Program-made: the position numbers and the translations under genes
In this document: piece by piece, positions 54,626 to 62,851 of the stretch
Position numbering within the stretch: position 1 is the stretch's first letter
Layout: each line of letters opens with the position of its first letter
The notes under the pieces: generated by a model
The model's database searches: none
What the model was told of the DNA's origin: nothing
Seen by the model: the letters and a program-made list of their open reading frames with translations, nothing else
Source of the DNA: CAYUYV01 sp964522525
Lineage (GTDB): Bacteria > Pseudomonadota > Alphaproteobacteria > JAJFIK01
DNA length: 64,000 nucleotides
Reading direction: 5' to 3'
Assembly (NCBI GenBank): GCA_964522525.1
Contig: CAZFWG010000001.1
Coordinates: 1 to 64,000, forward strand

Positions 54626-55021
54626 CTACGCGGTCTCGACCGGCGGGTCGGTTTCAACCAGCCCGCCGGGTTTCACGGACCAGAAAAAGCAGGTGGGCCG
54701 ATTGGTGTGGCAGGCGGGTCCGGTCTGGTCGACCTGCATCAGGATCGTGTCGCCATCGCAATCCACCCGCAGTTCCACAAGTTTCTGGATATGGCCCGAG
54801 CTTTCGCCCTTGCGCCACAGGGCCTGGCGGGAGCGGGACCAGTAGCAGACGCGACCCGTTGAAAGGGTTTCGCGCAATGCGTGTTCATTCATCCAGGCCA
54901 TCATAAGCACCGCGCCGCTCTCGGCGTCCTGGGCGATCGCCGGGACAAGGCCGGCCCTGTCGAAAGACACGGCATCAAGAGCGGCGGTGAGCGCCTCGGG
55001 GCTGGGTGGGGTCCAGGTCAT
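54626..55021 (-). CDS. hisI: Phosphoribosyl-AMP cyclohydrolase
   Basis: 131 residues, the usual size for stand-alone HisI. Catalyses the third step of histidine biosynthesis, opening the adenine ring of PR-AMP. Zn-binding residues are visible: AWMNEHAL (~41), GRVCYWSRSRQALWRKGESSGH (~57-78), VDCDGDTILMQV (~88-99) and CHTNRPTCFF (~107-116). ATG 55021 has GGAG 6 bases upstream. It stands alone, away from other his genes. Confidence 0.95.
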   Translation of the reverse strand: MTWTPPSPEALTAALDAVSFDRAGLVPAIAQDAESGAVLMMAWMNEHALRETLSTGRVCYWSRSRQALWRKGESSGHIQKLVELRVDCDGDTILMQVDQTGPACHTNRPTCFFWSVKPGGLVETDPPVETA

Positions 55022-55244
55022 GGAGCACTCCAAGGGGTTGGTGGGGCCGAAGTCTAACGGGGGTACCCCATTTCCGGCCCGATCCTTGCTTCTAAATGGG
55101 AGCGAGACAATGGCGGGACGAGCATCGGCGGTATTTGACCCTGTCGATCGGGCGGTACGCAACGTGCAAGGGCGCGCCGTCTCGACGGTTTCCCGCCCCC
55201 GATGCTAGGATCCTTGGTCGGGACGAGAGTGAAGGCTGACAGCG

Positions 55245-57998
55245 GTGATCATCTCCCACAAATACCAATTCATCTTCATTCGGACCAGCAAGACCGCTGG
55301 AACCAGCGTCGAGATCAGCCTGTCGCGGTTCTGCGGCCCCGACGATGTGGTGACGCCCCTGGACCCGGAAGAGGAATATGTCCGGCGGGACTTGGGTGTC
55401 CATCCCCGGCATTTTCTGCGTCCTCCGTTCCAGTTTCTGGCGGGCAACATGCTCAATCTCTTTCAGGTTCATCCCCCGTCCGGCCGCCTGCTGACGCGGA
55501 TAGTGGGTCAGCGCTATTCCGCCTTCATGTCCGCCCGCGAGGTCAAAGCGCGGGTGGGCCCCGACATCTGGGACAGCTATACCAAATTCGCCATCGAACG
55601 GGACCCGCTCGACCGGTTGATGTCGTCCTACTATGCGGATCTGGTGGCGGACCGGGTGCGGACCATCGACGAGTTCATGGCCCAGCCGACGCTTGAGTCC
55701 AATTTCGAGACCTATTCCCAGGACGGGGAGATCATCGTCGACCGGATCCTGCGCTACGATCAGCTTAAAGAGGAGCTGCGGGACCTGTGTGGCCAGTTGG
55801 GCGTGCCCTTTGACGGCTGGCTGCCCCGCGCCAAGGCCAACAACCGACGCAACAAGCGCAACTGGCGGGACTTGCTGGACGAGACGCAGATCGACCGGAT
55901 CTGGTTTGAATGCGCGCGGGAATTCCGTGTCTTGAAGGATTTGGGAGCGCCGCTTCCGGAGGAAGTCCTGCCGCTGGTCGAGCCGGCCCCGGCTCCCCGT
56001 CCCAAGGCGCCCGCAACCGAAGCGCCCCGATCGGAAACACCAAGACCGGAAACACCCAGACCGCAGGCGCCCAAGCCGGAGAAAATCCGTCCGGCGGCAC
56101 CAAAGACGCCGGCGCCCGAACCGGCCGCAACGAGACCAGCCGAAACCATCGCCAGGTCCGAGGGACCATCGGACCGGATCAATCGGAAGCCGGCCGCCGC
56201 CCCAAGCGCCGCGAAGCCGGTCCGCAAACCCGTGCGGGTGCGTCCCCAGGATCGGGCGCCCGAGCCCATTGTGGATCCTCTGCCGGCGCATCATCCGGGC
56301 CCGGCGCCCTCGGCGCCCCCATCCTCCGCGCGCGGCCAGAGCCCGCTTTCCGGGGAACTCCTGTCGGAAATCGACGCCCCCGCCCGGGATCCCGTGGTGC
56401 CCGAACCCGCGGTGGCGGAGGAACCCGCTCCCGTGCAAGGCACGCCAAAGGCGCGTCCCTGGCTTGATCCGGAACCGGCGGTGACCCCGTTGGAACGGGT
56501 CAATGGGCGGGGGGGCAAGCAAGACAAGACCGTCGCGTCCGCCGGCCGTCCGAAGACGCCGCGCCCGCCAAAGGAGCCCGTCGATCCGCTTGTGGATGTG
56601 CTGGCCGAGGTCAAGGCCGATCTGGTTCGCCCGAAGGGGCCCCTGCGGCCTGTTCCCTTGGACGAGGAGAAAGCGCCTCGGGATGGCGAGCCGTCACCGG
56701 CGGGGACCGTGTCCGAGGTGGCGGGCACGCAGGGCGGCGCCGTTGATCCCGCAGCCCCGAAATCCGCCGCCGGACCTTACGAAACCGTTGATAAGACCCT
56801 GGTCGATCACGATGCTGCGGAAATCGACGTGGCGGATGACGGGCCCGATGGTTTTCCGGATGCGGCCGTCATGTCGAGCCTGCCGCAGGAGGAAACCGCG
56901 CCCCGTCCCCAGCCCGATGAGGGGCTGGACGCGGATGAACTCCTCGGCTCGATCCGGGCCATTCAAGCGGTGCGCGCGGCTCAGGTGCCTGAAGGCGACG
57001 CCGTCTTGAGCTATGACGATGTGTGGCAGGGGGAGAAAACCCCACAAGCGCCGCCGCCCGTTGAACCGGCGCCCCCCGCACGGGTCCCGGATCCGGAGCA
57101 GCGTCCGGCCCCGGTTCCCCCACAAGCTCCTGCAACGCAGCCGCCGCAAACGGACAGTGGATCGGCGCCTTTGTCCCCCTCCGCCATGATGGCCAAGGCC
57201 AAGGAAGGTCTTCCGAGCAAGGAATCTTTCCAGGCGCAGCTCAAGGCGGAGATCGAGAAATCACTGCGCAATGCCTTGAGCGAGGCTCTGGTGTCGCGCC
57301 GCATTGCCGAGGCCCTGCAAAAGCGGGTGGCCCGGAAAGAAGAACCGAGCGAAGCGGAAGAGGCGCTAAGCCAAATCGAGACAGCACCGGCGCCCCAAAC
57401 TGAATCAAACGAGCCTCCCCTGTCCCGGGACGAGTCACCGTCAGCGCCCGTGCCATCGGTCCCCGAATCCAGTCCGGCCATCGCCATGCTGGAGCGTTTC
57501 CAGGAAAAATGGGCCCCGCTTTTGCGTCCGGAAACGGCACGCGACCAAGGCAGCCAAAAGCTGAACGAGCCGCGCGCGCCGGCGCTTCCCGCCGCTTCGG
57601 GTTCGGGCCGCCCATCCGTTTCGCCGCCCCTGCAGGAAACGCCGGTCGAGGCTTCGGCGAAGGCCGCGCCTGAGATCCAGATCGCCGCGCCGGATCCTCG
57701 ACAGGTCCGGACCCAAACGGTGAAGGTCCCTCCCGCGCGCACGCCGGGCATGTTCGATGAGACCGGGGCCGGGGGCCCGTTGACCCTGGCGCCGCCGGAA
57801 CCGCCCGCTTGGCTCGATGATGACGATCTTTCCTGGTTGCCGGGATATGAATCCGACGACGAGGATGGTCCTTTCCCGGACGGGCTCGGCGGCCCGACCA
57901 GTGGTGCCGACAGCACAATGGTGACCACGGCGGCGCCCCCCGGCCAGACGGCCCCTGTGCCGGGTGTGCCCATCCTGCCGTCAACGCCCAGCAAATAA
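55245..57998 (+). CDS. Sulfotransferase domain fused to a very long Pro-rich tail
   Basis: 917 residues. Residues ~1-240 form a sulfotransferase-family domain: the 5'-phosphosulfate-binding motif FIRTSKTAGTSVEISLSRF (~11-29) and the 3'-phosphate-binding region FAIERDPLDRLMSSYY (~113-128). The remaining ~670 residues are low complexity, Pro/Ala/Glu/Lys-rich with PAP/APKP stretches, some short charged helices (AKEGLPSKESFQAQLKAEI and SLRNALSEALVSRRIAEAL near 645-680) and an acidic end (WLDDDDLSWLPGYESDDEDG). It is GTG-started. Stand-alone sulfotransferases are 250-320 residues, so the tail is odd. The sulfated target is unknown, though envelope glycans are typical. Confidence 0.72.
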   Translation: MIISHKYQFIFIRTSKTAGTSVEISLSRFCGPDDVVTPLDPEEEYVRRDLGVHPRHFLRPPFQFLAGNMLNLFQVHPPSGRLLTRIVGQRYSAFMSAREVKARVGPDIWDSYTKFAIERDPLDRLMSSYYADLVADRVRTIDEFMAQPTLESNFETYSQDGEIIVDRILRYDQLKEELRDLCGQLGVPFDGWLPRAKANNRRNKRNWRDLLDETQIDRIWFECAREFRVLKDLGAPLPEEVLPLVEPAPAPRPKAPATEAPRSETPRPETPRPQAPKPEKIRPAAPKTPAPEPAATRPAETIARSEGPSDRINRKPAAAPSAAKPVRKPVRVRPQDRAPEPIVDPLPAHHPGPAPSAPPSSARGQSPLSGELLSEIDAPARDPVVPEPAVAEEPAPVQGTPKARPWLDPEPAVTPLERVNGRGGKQDKTVASAGRPKTPRPPKEPVDPLVDVLAEVKADLVRPKGPLRPVPLDEEKAPRDGEPSPAGTVSEVAGTQGGAVDPAAPKSAAGPYETVDKTLVDHDAAEIDVADDGPDGFPDAAVMSSLPQEETAPRPQPDEGLDADELLGSIRAIQAVRAAQVPEGDAVLSYDDVWQGEKTPQAPPPVEPAPPARVPDPEQRPAPVPPQAPATQPPQTDSGSAPLSPSAMMAKAKEGLPSKESFQAQLKAEIEKSLRNALSEALVSRRIAEALQKRVARKEEPSEAEEALSQIETAPAPQTESNEPPLSRDESPSAPVPSVPESSPAIAMLERFQEKWAPLLRPETARDQGSQKLNEPRAPALPAASGSGRPSVSPPLQETPVEASAKAAPEIQIAAPDPRQVRTQTVKVPPARTPGMFDETGAGGPLTLAPPEPPAWLDDDDLSWLPGYESDDEDGPFPDGLGGPTSGADSTMVTTAAPPGQTAPVPGVPILPSTPSK

Positions 57999-58055
57999 GA
58001 TCGCTGGGGCCAATAAGGCAATTTAGAAGGATTTCTGCCTACCTTCTCGGAAAAC

Positions 58056-58092
58056 GGGGAGGACGCGTCGAGGCGTCCGTCCCCTGTTTTTC
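58056..58092 (+). terminator. Intrinsic terminator after the sulfotransferase gene
   Basis: GGGGAGGACGC (58056-58066) pairs with GCGTCCGTCCCC (58073-58084), with one bulged base, followed by TGTTTTTC. It lies 57 bases beyond the stop and just before the kinase Shine-Dalgarno. Confidence 0.75.
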
Positions 58093-58107
58093 GGGAGTGC
58101 CTTTGCC

Positions 58108-59919
58108 ATGATACGGAGGCTGTGGGCCGGCTGGCTGGGCTGGATCGACCGTTTCGCGGTCGAAGGCGCCGGTGAGGACTTCGTCGCAATCGTCCGTTAC
58201 CGGACTTTGGCGACGACCAGCCTGCTGATTACCCTCCTCATGCTGCCGAGCCCCGTCCGAGGCTACTTCGTGCTTGACCTGCCGGACTGGGTCGTGGGCT
58301 ATCATGTCCTGTGTCTGCTCATGGTCGCGGCCGCCATGCCCACGATGGTCTTGACACGACACATTATATGGCCGACGACACAGATTGTGGCCGGCTTATA
58401 TCTTTCCGTGATCGAAACAGGCCTGCGGGCCGGCGGTCTTGACGGCGCCACATCCCAGATCCTGGCTATTCTTCCCCTGGCCGCCGGTCTGATGCTGGGT
58501 ATGCGCTATTGCCTCATTTGTGGTCTGATCGTTGTCTTGACTTATGGCTTTTTGTTCTATGTTTCCGTCAGTCTTCCCGCCGCACCAATGGCCTCACCGT
58601 CCAGCGGGCCGGGCAGACAACTCCTCTACTATGTGATCGTCACCCTCGGCATCACCGGTTTCACCTTTGCGCTTCTTCTGATCCTGAAACATGCTGTCCG
58701 CTCTCTCGAGCAGGCCAGGGACATCGCCGATGCGGCCAATCGGCAAAAATCCGAGTTCCTCGCCAATATGAGCCATGAAATCCGGACACCCATGAACGGC
58801 GTTCTGGGACTGCTCCATATTGCCCGTGAGAAGAACGCATCGCCGGACGTCGGCGACCTGTTGGACGACGCCCATGCAAGTGCGGGTCTGCTGCTGGACA
58901 TCATCAATGACATCCTGGATTTCTCGAAGCTGGAAGCTGGCTGTATGGCCATCCACGCCCGGCCCTTCGCGTTCAAGGAGACGGTCCGGCGGGTCGCCGC
59001 CCTCGTGAAGCCGAAAGCGGTCGAGAAGGGGCTCGATTTCCGGATCTCCTTTGACGCTGACATCCCCCCGTGCCTCATCGGAGACGAGACGCGACTTCAG
59101 CAGATCCTTTTCAATATCCTGGGCAACGCCGTCAAATTCACGGATCAGGGCCGGGTCGATCTGCGGGTCACCGCGTTTGAGATCCAGGCGGAGCACGTCT
59201 CGCTGCGTATGGAGGTTGAGGATACGGGGCCCGGCCTTTCCGATTTCGACCGATCAAGGGTGTTTGAACGGTTTACCCAAGTCGATTCATCGGTGACTAA
59301 GACCAAAGGCGGCACGGGCCTGGGCCTTGCGATCTGCAAGCAGTTGGTGGATCTCATGGACGGGCGGATCGGTGTGGCCAGCCGGGAGGGCGAGGGGAGC
59401 TTGTTCTGGATAGAGATCACCCTGCCCATCGATCATGTCGGGGACATTCAACATCAGGACGAGACCAGCGTTGCATCGGGGGGACGGGCACTCCGGATAT
59501 TGGTCGCCGAAGACAATATGATCAATCAGAAGATCATCGTTCTGATGCTGGAGAGTCTTGGGTTTGAACCGCCGATCCTCGTGGAGGACGGTCAGGCAGC
59601 CCTCGATATGCTGGGGACGAATGAGTTTGACGTGGCCCTTCTTGATATTCAGATGCCGACCAAGGACGGGTTGACCGTCGCCCGAGAGGCGCGTGCCCGA
59701 TTGCAGAACGTCCCGCCCCTGATTGCCGTGACCGCCAATGCGATGGCCGGGGATGAAGAACGCTATTTGGACAATGGTTTTGACGGTTATGTCTCAAAAC
59801 CCTTGAGTGCCCAGGCCCTCTGGACGGAGATCACCCGGGTCACTTGCGCATCGCGCAGCGTCGCTCAGCCGGGCAGGTCGCACAGTCAAGATCCGCCTGG
59901 AAGCCGCTCCGTTGCATGA
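58108..59919 (+). CDS. Membrane hybrid sensor histidine kinase
   Basis: 603 residues: five to six transmembrane helices within ~33-205, a HisKA domain with EFLANMSHEIRTPMNGVLG (phosphoacceptor His ~223), HATPase with N box (LFNILGNAVKFT ~335), G1 (VEDTGPGLS), and G2 (GGTGLGLAICKQ ~400), and a C-terminal receiver (~470-590) with ILVAEDN, phospho-Asp in LLDIQMPTKDG (~512) and the Lys in YVSKPLS. A cytoplasmic tail of about 25 residues is Ser/Pro-rich. There is no separate response regulator or Hpt gene nearby. It is convergent with the redox operon that starts at the right edge. Confidence 0.88.
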   Translation: MIRRLWAGWLGWIDRFAVEGAGEDFVAIVRYRTLATTSLLITLLMLPSPVRGYFVLDLPDWVVGYHVLCLLMVAAAMPTMVLTRHIIWPTTQIVAGLYLSVIETGLRAGGLDGATSQILAILPLAAGLMLGMRYCLICGLIVVLTYGFLFYVSVSLPAAPMASPSSGPGRQLLYYVIVTLGITGFTFALLLILKHAVRSLEQARDIADAANRQKSEFLANMSHEIRTPMNGVLGLLHIAREKNASPDVGDLLDDAHASAGLLLDIINDILDFSKLEAGCMAIHARPFAFKETVRRVAALVKPKAVEKGLDFRISFDADIPPCLIGDETRLQQILFNILGNAVKFTDQGRVDLRVTAFEIQAEHVSLRMEVEDTGPGLSDFDRSRVFERFTQVDSSVTKTKGGTGLGLAICKQLVDLMDGRIGVASREGEGSLFWIEITLPIDHVGDIQHQDETSVASGGRALRILVAEDNMINQKIIVLMLESLGFEPPILVEDGQAALDMLGTNEFDVALLDIQMPTKDGLTVAREARARLQNVPPLIAVTANAMAGDEERYLDNGFDGYVSKPLSAQALWTEITRVTCASRSVAQPGRSHSQDPPGSRSVA

Positions 59920-59944
59920 CCGGCTGTGAAGTCTGGACCTGCGC

Positions 59945-60694
59945 CTAGAGCCGTCGAACGCTTTCGGGATCAATCCGAAAACGGAGAATGGCGCCGGCCT
60001 GTTCCAATTGGCCGGATGCCTCGATGGGATCCGCCACATACCGCAGGAGCGAGTCCGGCATCGGATTGCCATCCGGATCGGTGATCAGAGCATTCGTGAA
60101 GCCGTTTTCGTGGCGCACAACGAAATGGGGCGGCACGCCCCCGATCAGGCAGAGCGTGGCGCAGGCCTTGTGAGCCTTCCCCGCGCCGGGCTTCATGACA
60201 CCCAGAAAGCATTTGCTGTCGACAATTTCCCCACGGATCGTCCGAGGTCCAAGGCTTTCGATGAGGAGGGGCGTGACGCCCGACGTGCCGAAGGCGGTAA
60301 TCGCCTCGTCGCCGTCAATGAACTCGATCGAGACGCGCCCCTGGCGCTCGATATAGAAGCCCTGAACCCGAACACGCTGGTCTTCGAGACCTTCGACCCG
60401 ATCCTCCACGCCCAGTTTCCCAGTGGAAATCAGAGTGGCGACTTTCTCGACACCGTCTTCCGTGTAGAACAGCATCGGGTAGGGGATGCGGCGCAGGGTT
60501 CCTTCGAAGGTCCGCGCCTCATCGCTGAGCCACCGACCGGTGCCGGGATCCTGCTGGGCGCCCGCGAGAAGGACGGCAAGGCCCGCGCTGGCCCCGAACA
60601 GGAATGCGGTCAGGATCATCATGGAGATGGCAAGACCGCGTGGCATGGGGGCAAGGCCGATATAGAACGGGCTTTCCGATGTCTTCTCTGCCAT
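59945..60694 (-). CDS. Membrane-anchored protein with OB-like region and Cys motif, unknown
   Basis: 249 residues. An N-terminal TM helix (about 20-45, GLAISMMILTAFLFGASAGLAVLL) anchors a periplasmic domain. Its first half (~60-130) has repeating beta-like strands (FEGTLRRIPYPMLFY, RVRVQGFYIERQGRVSIEF); the second half holds a Cys motif, SKCFLGVMKPGAGKAH followed by KACATLCLIGGVPPHFV (~160-190), with three Cys. I do not recognise the family; the arrangement suggests metal or cofactor binding. Last gene of the six-gene operon. ATG 60694 with GGAGG; a GTG directly upstream also exists. Confidence 0.72.
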   Translation of the reverse strand: MAEKTSESPFYIGLAPMPRGLAISMMILTAFLFGASAGLAVLLAGAQQDPGTGRWLSDEARTFEGTLRRIPYPMLFYTEDGVEKVATLISTGKLGVEDRVEGLEDQRVRVQGFYIERQGRVSIEFIDGDEAITAFGTSGVTPLLIESLGPRTIRGEIVDSKCFLGVMKPGAGKAHKACATLCLIGGVPPHFVVRHENGFTNALITDPDGNPMPDSLLRYVADPIEASGQLEQAGAILRFRIDPESVRRL

Positions 60695-60706
60695 CACTCC
60701 CTCCGT

Positions 60707-61765
60707 CTACGCGCCATTCGGTGAAGCTGGGATCACGGCGGGTGCCTCCGGTGTGCCCGGCGGATTGGCTTTGGCATTGACCCAGACGATGCCGTCCTGA
60801 ATGCCCACGCGATAGGTCGCAATCTTTTCCTGGTAGGGCGGCGGGGATTGCCCGCTTTCCGGCAGATATTGGTAGCCGTGCCAGGGACAGGTGATGCAGC
60901 CGTCGACGACGCGCCCTTCACCCAGGGGGCCGTTCTGATGGGCACAGACATTGCTGACGGCGGCGATCTTTCCGTCATATCGGAAGACGGCGATGCTGTC
61001 TTCGGGCCGGTGGATGATCTTGGCACGGTTGTTCGCGATACTGTCGATGGGACCGACCTCGATCCACTCCTCGTCGATCACGGGGGAAACCCGGTCCGCG
61101 AAGGCCCGGCTCGTGCTGGTGATCAGGTGAAGCCCGCCGACCCAGATGACGCTGCCCGCCAAAAGAGCCCAATAGGTCATGGACACTTCGTCCTGAAGAA
61201 TGCCGAGTGCGATATGGACGCACAATGCCGCATAGGCGACATAGACGAACATATGAAGCGCCTTCCACAAGGGCGGCGACAGATTGGCGAGCCAGAAATC
61301 ATGACTGGTCGCCGCCATCACGAACAAGACGATCAGCGCGAAGAACCCGAAGACTTCAAAGGGAATGACGGCGGTGGTCGAATAGTCCGCACTGGTGGCA
61401 AACAGGGAGACCAGAGGGCTGAGCACGCCGAAGCCGTGATACCATCCGAGGGCGATCACAAAATGGAAAAGCGCGATGAAGAAGGTGACCACACCGAAAT
61501 GGCGCCGATTGTACAGCAGCGGCAGGAAGACCGTATTGAGTCGCGCCAGCGGACCGATGGACAGGATGATGGTCAGCATCAGGAAGGCACAGGTACCGAG
61601 CGCCCGGATCGCCATGATCGGCGGGCTGATCTCGTGGCCGGGTTCGGCGGTCAGAATGGAGACGACCATGAAGGTGACGAGATAGAGAACCACGCCCAGG
61701 CCCAGAAACAGATCATAGATCTTCTTGTTCCGGTTCCAGAGAACCATATTGTATCCGACGGCCAT
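60707..61765 (-). CDS. Ferric-reductase-like membrane domain fused to a Rieske [2Fe-2S] domain
   Basis: 352 residues. Six TM helices (~15-235) resemble the ferric-reductase-like/MsrQ type b-haem domain, with His residues positioned to bind haem (LFHFVIALGWYHGFG and LHMFVYVAYAALCVHIALG). The C-terminal Rieske domain (~250-335) has CAHQNGPLG and CPWHGYQY, a complete Cys2His2 cluster set. GGAGGGAG precedes ATG. The fusion implies electron transfer between a quinone/haem site in the membrane and a Rieske cluster on one face. It lies in the operon between two tiny membrane proteins and the OB-like protein. Confidence 0.82.
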   Translation of the reverse strand: MAVGYNMVLWNRNKKIYDLFLGLGVVLYLVTFMVVSILTAEPGHEISPPIMAIRALGTCAFLMLTIILSIGPLARLNTVFLPLLYNRRHFGVVTFFIALFHFVIALGWYHGFGVLSPLVSLFATSADYSTTAVIPFEVFGFFALIVLFVMAATSHDFWLANLSPPLWKALHMFVYVAYAALCVHIALGILQDEVSMTYWALLAGSVIWVGGLHLITSTSRAFADRVSPVIDEEWIEVGPIDSIANNRAKIIHRPEDSIAVFRYDGKIAAVSNVCAHQNGPLGEGRVVDGCITCPWHGYQYLPESGQSPPPYQEKIATYRVGIQDGIVWVNAKANPPGTPEAPAVIPASPNGA

Positions 61766-61808
61766 GGTGTCTCCCTCCGATCCGCGGTCCTCCGCGGTCT
61801 GTCAGCAG

Positions 61809-61991
61809 TCAGGCAAATCCGAGTGGGTCGGCAGAAAGGGGCATGCTCTGGGACCGCACGCCCAAACCTTCTTCCAGGGGCACGACCGGTGTTTCCCGGC
61901 GCGCCTCATAGGCGAGGATGAGGGCGAGCAGGGTCAAGGGCAAAAGGATCAGCCAGATGATCAGATGGGCACGTCTCTGGGCGCGCTTCAT
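61809..61991 (-). CDS. Tiny membrane protein 1
   Basis: 60 residues with a basic N-terminus (MKRAQRRAHL), one hydrophobic helix (IIWLILLPLTLLALILAYEA) and a short polar tail. It starts 3 bases after the stop of the neighbouring small gene and ends 43 bases before the Rieske gene, so it is part of the operon. Probably a small accessory subunit. Confidence 0.62.
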   Translation of the reverse strand: MKRAQRRAHLIIWLILLPLTLLALILAYEARRETPVVPLEEGLGVRSQSMPLSADPLGFA

Positions 61992-61994
61992 GGT

Positions 61995-62228
61995 TCAAGC
62001 CTTCCCCTCTCGGGCGGGAATCCCGCCGCGAATCCAATGGTAAAGCAGAACAGGCCACAAGGCCACGCTTCCCGGGATGAGCAGGAGACGGACGGAAAGC
62101 TTGGCGCCCTTGGCGTTGGGGTCGACGCGGCCGATGCCGATCGTGACAAAGATGACGGCGAAGATCAGTCCCGCCGCGAAATAGAGGGCCAAGGCGCTGA
62201 CGATCATTTCCGCCGTTTGAATGTCCAT
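61995..62228 (-). CDS. Tiny membrane protein 2
   Basis: 77 residues with two TM helices (IVSALALYFAAGLIFAVIFVTIGI and LLLIPGSVALWPVLLYHWI) and a short loop rich in Asp/Lys (GRVDPNAKGAKLS). Preceded by AAAGG 4 bases before the ATG. Co-directional with the genes on both sides. No family recognised. Confidence 0.65.
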   Translation of the reverse strand: MDIQTAEMIVSALALYFAAGLIFAVIFVTIGIGRVDPNAKGAKLSVRLLLIPGSVALWPVLLYHWIRGGIPAREGKA

Positions 62229-62257
62229 GATGCCTTTCCCGGTGCCGTTCGGTTGTC

Positions 62258-62851
62258 TCAGGAAGGAAGCGGCAGCGCTTCGTTCCGTTCAAGGTGTAAT
62301 GCGTTGCGGCTTCCCGTTGTCCGCCAGAGGGCGGCCGCCAGAAGCACGCCGTATCCGGCCTGTATCCAGGGCGAAAGACCCGCCCATTGCCGCGCGGTCT
62401 CGGGCGCCATGCCCAGCAGCATGAACAGGCCCCCCGATTGATCCGTACCGACACAGTGGCCGAGCAGGCCGGGGCCCACGGCGATGACGAGCCCGAACGC
62501 CGCCAGGACCATGAGGCTTGCCCGGTTGGTTTCGATGGCGCGCGCCCATGCAAGACCCATCAACACCGCAAGGCCCACGGACAGAACCACCTGGGTCAGG
62601 GTCACCGCATAGGAACGTTCCACGGGCATGCGGGCGGCAAGGTCGATCTCAAAAACGGGCAGGGCCCAGATCACTGCAGGATCCAAGACATGGAGCGTGG
62701 GCCAGGCCCGCCACAGGGGGGCGTCGAAAGCAAGCCGCAGGCTGCCGATTTCGCCATAGACAAAGAGCGCCGCCACCAGACCCGGCAGGGTGAAAACCGC
62801 ATAAAGCGCCAACAGCACAAGGCCGAGGCGCACGGTCAGGCGCTCCGTCAT
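62258..62851 (-). CDS. Polytopic membrane protein of the redox operon
   Basis: 197 residues with about four to five TM helices (LGLVLLALYAVFTLPGLVAALFVY near the start, VLSVGLAVLMGLAWA, LMVLAAFGLVIAVGPGLLG, and WIQAGYGVLLAAALW). A Cys and His sit in LLGHCVGTDQSGG. The start overlaps the stop of the TPP-dependent enzyme gene as ATGA, so the two are coupled. Function unknown; its hydrophobic profile and spacing suggest it anchors or complements a membrane complex. Confidence 0.68.
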   Translation of the reverse strand: MTERLTVRLGLVLLALYAVFTLPGLVAALFVYGEIGSLRLAFDAPLWRAWPTLHVLDPAVIWALPVFEIDLAARMPVERSYAVTLTQVVLSVGLAVLMGLAWARAIETNRASLMVLAAFGLVIAVGPGLLGHCVGTDQSGGLFMLLGMAPETARQWAGLSPWIQAGYGVLLAAALWRTTGSRNALHLERNEALPLPS

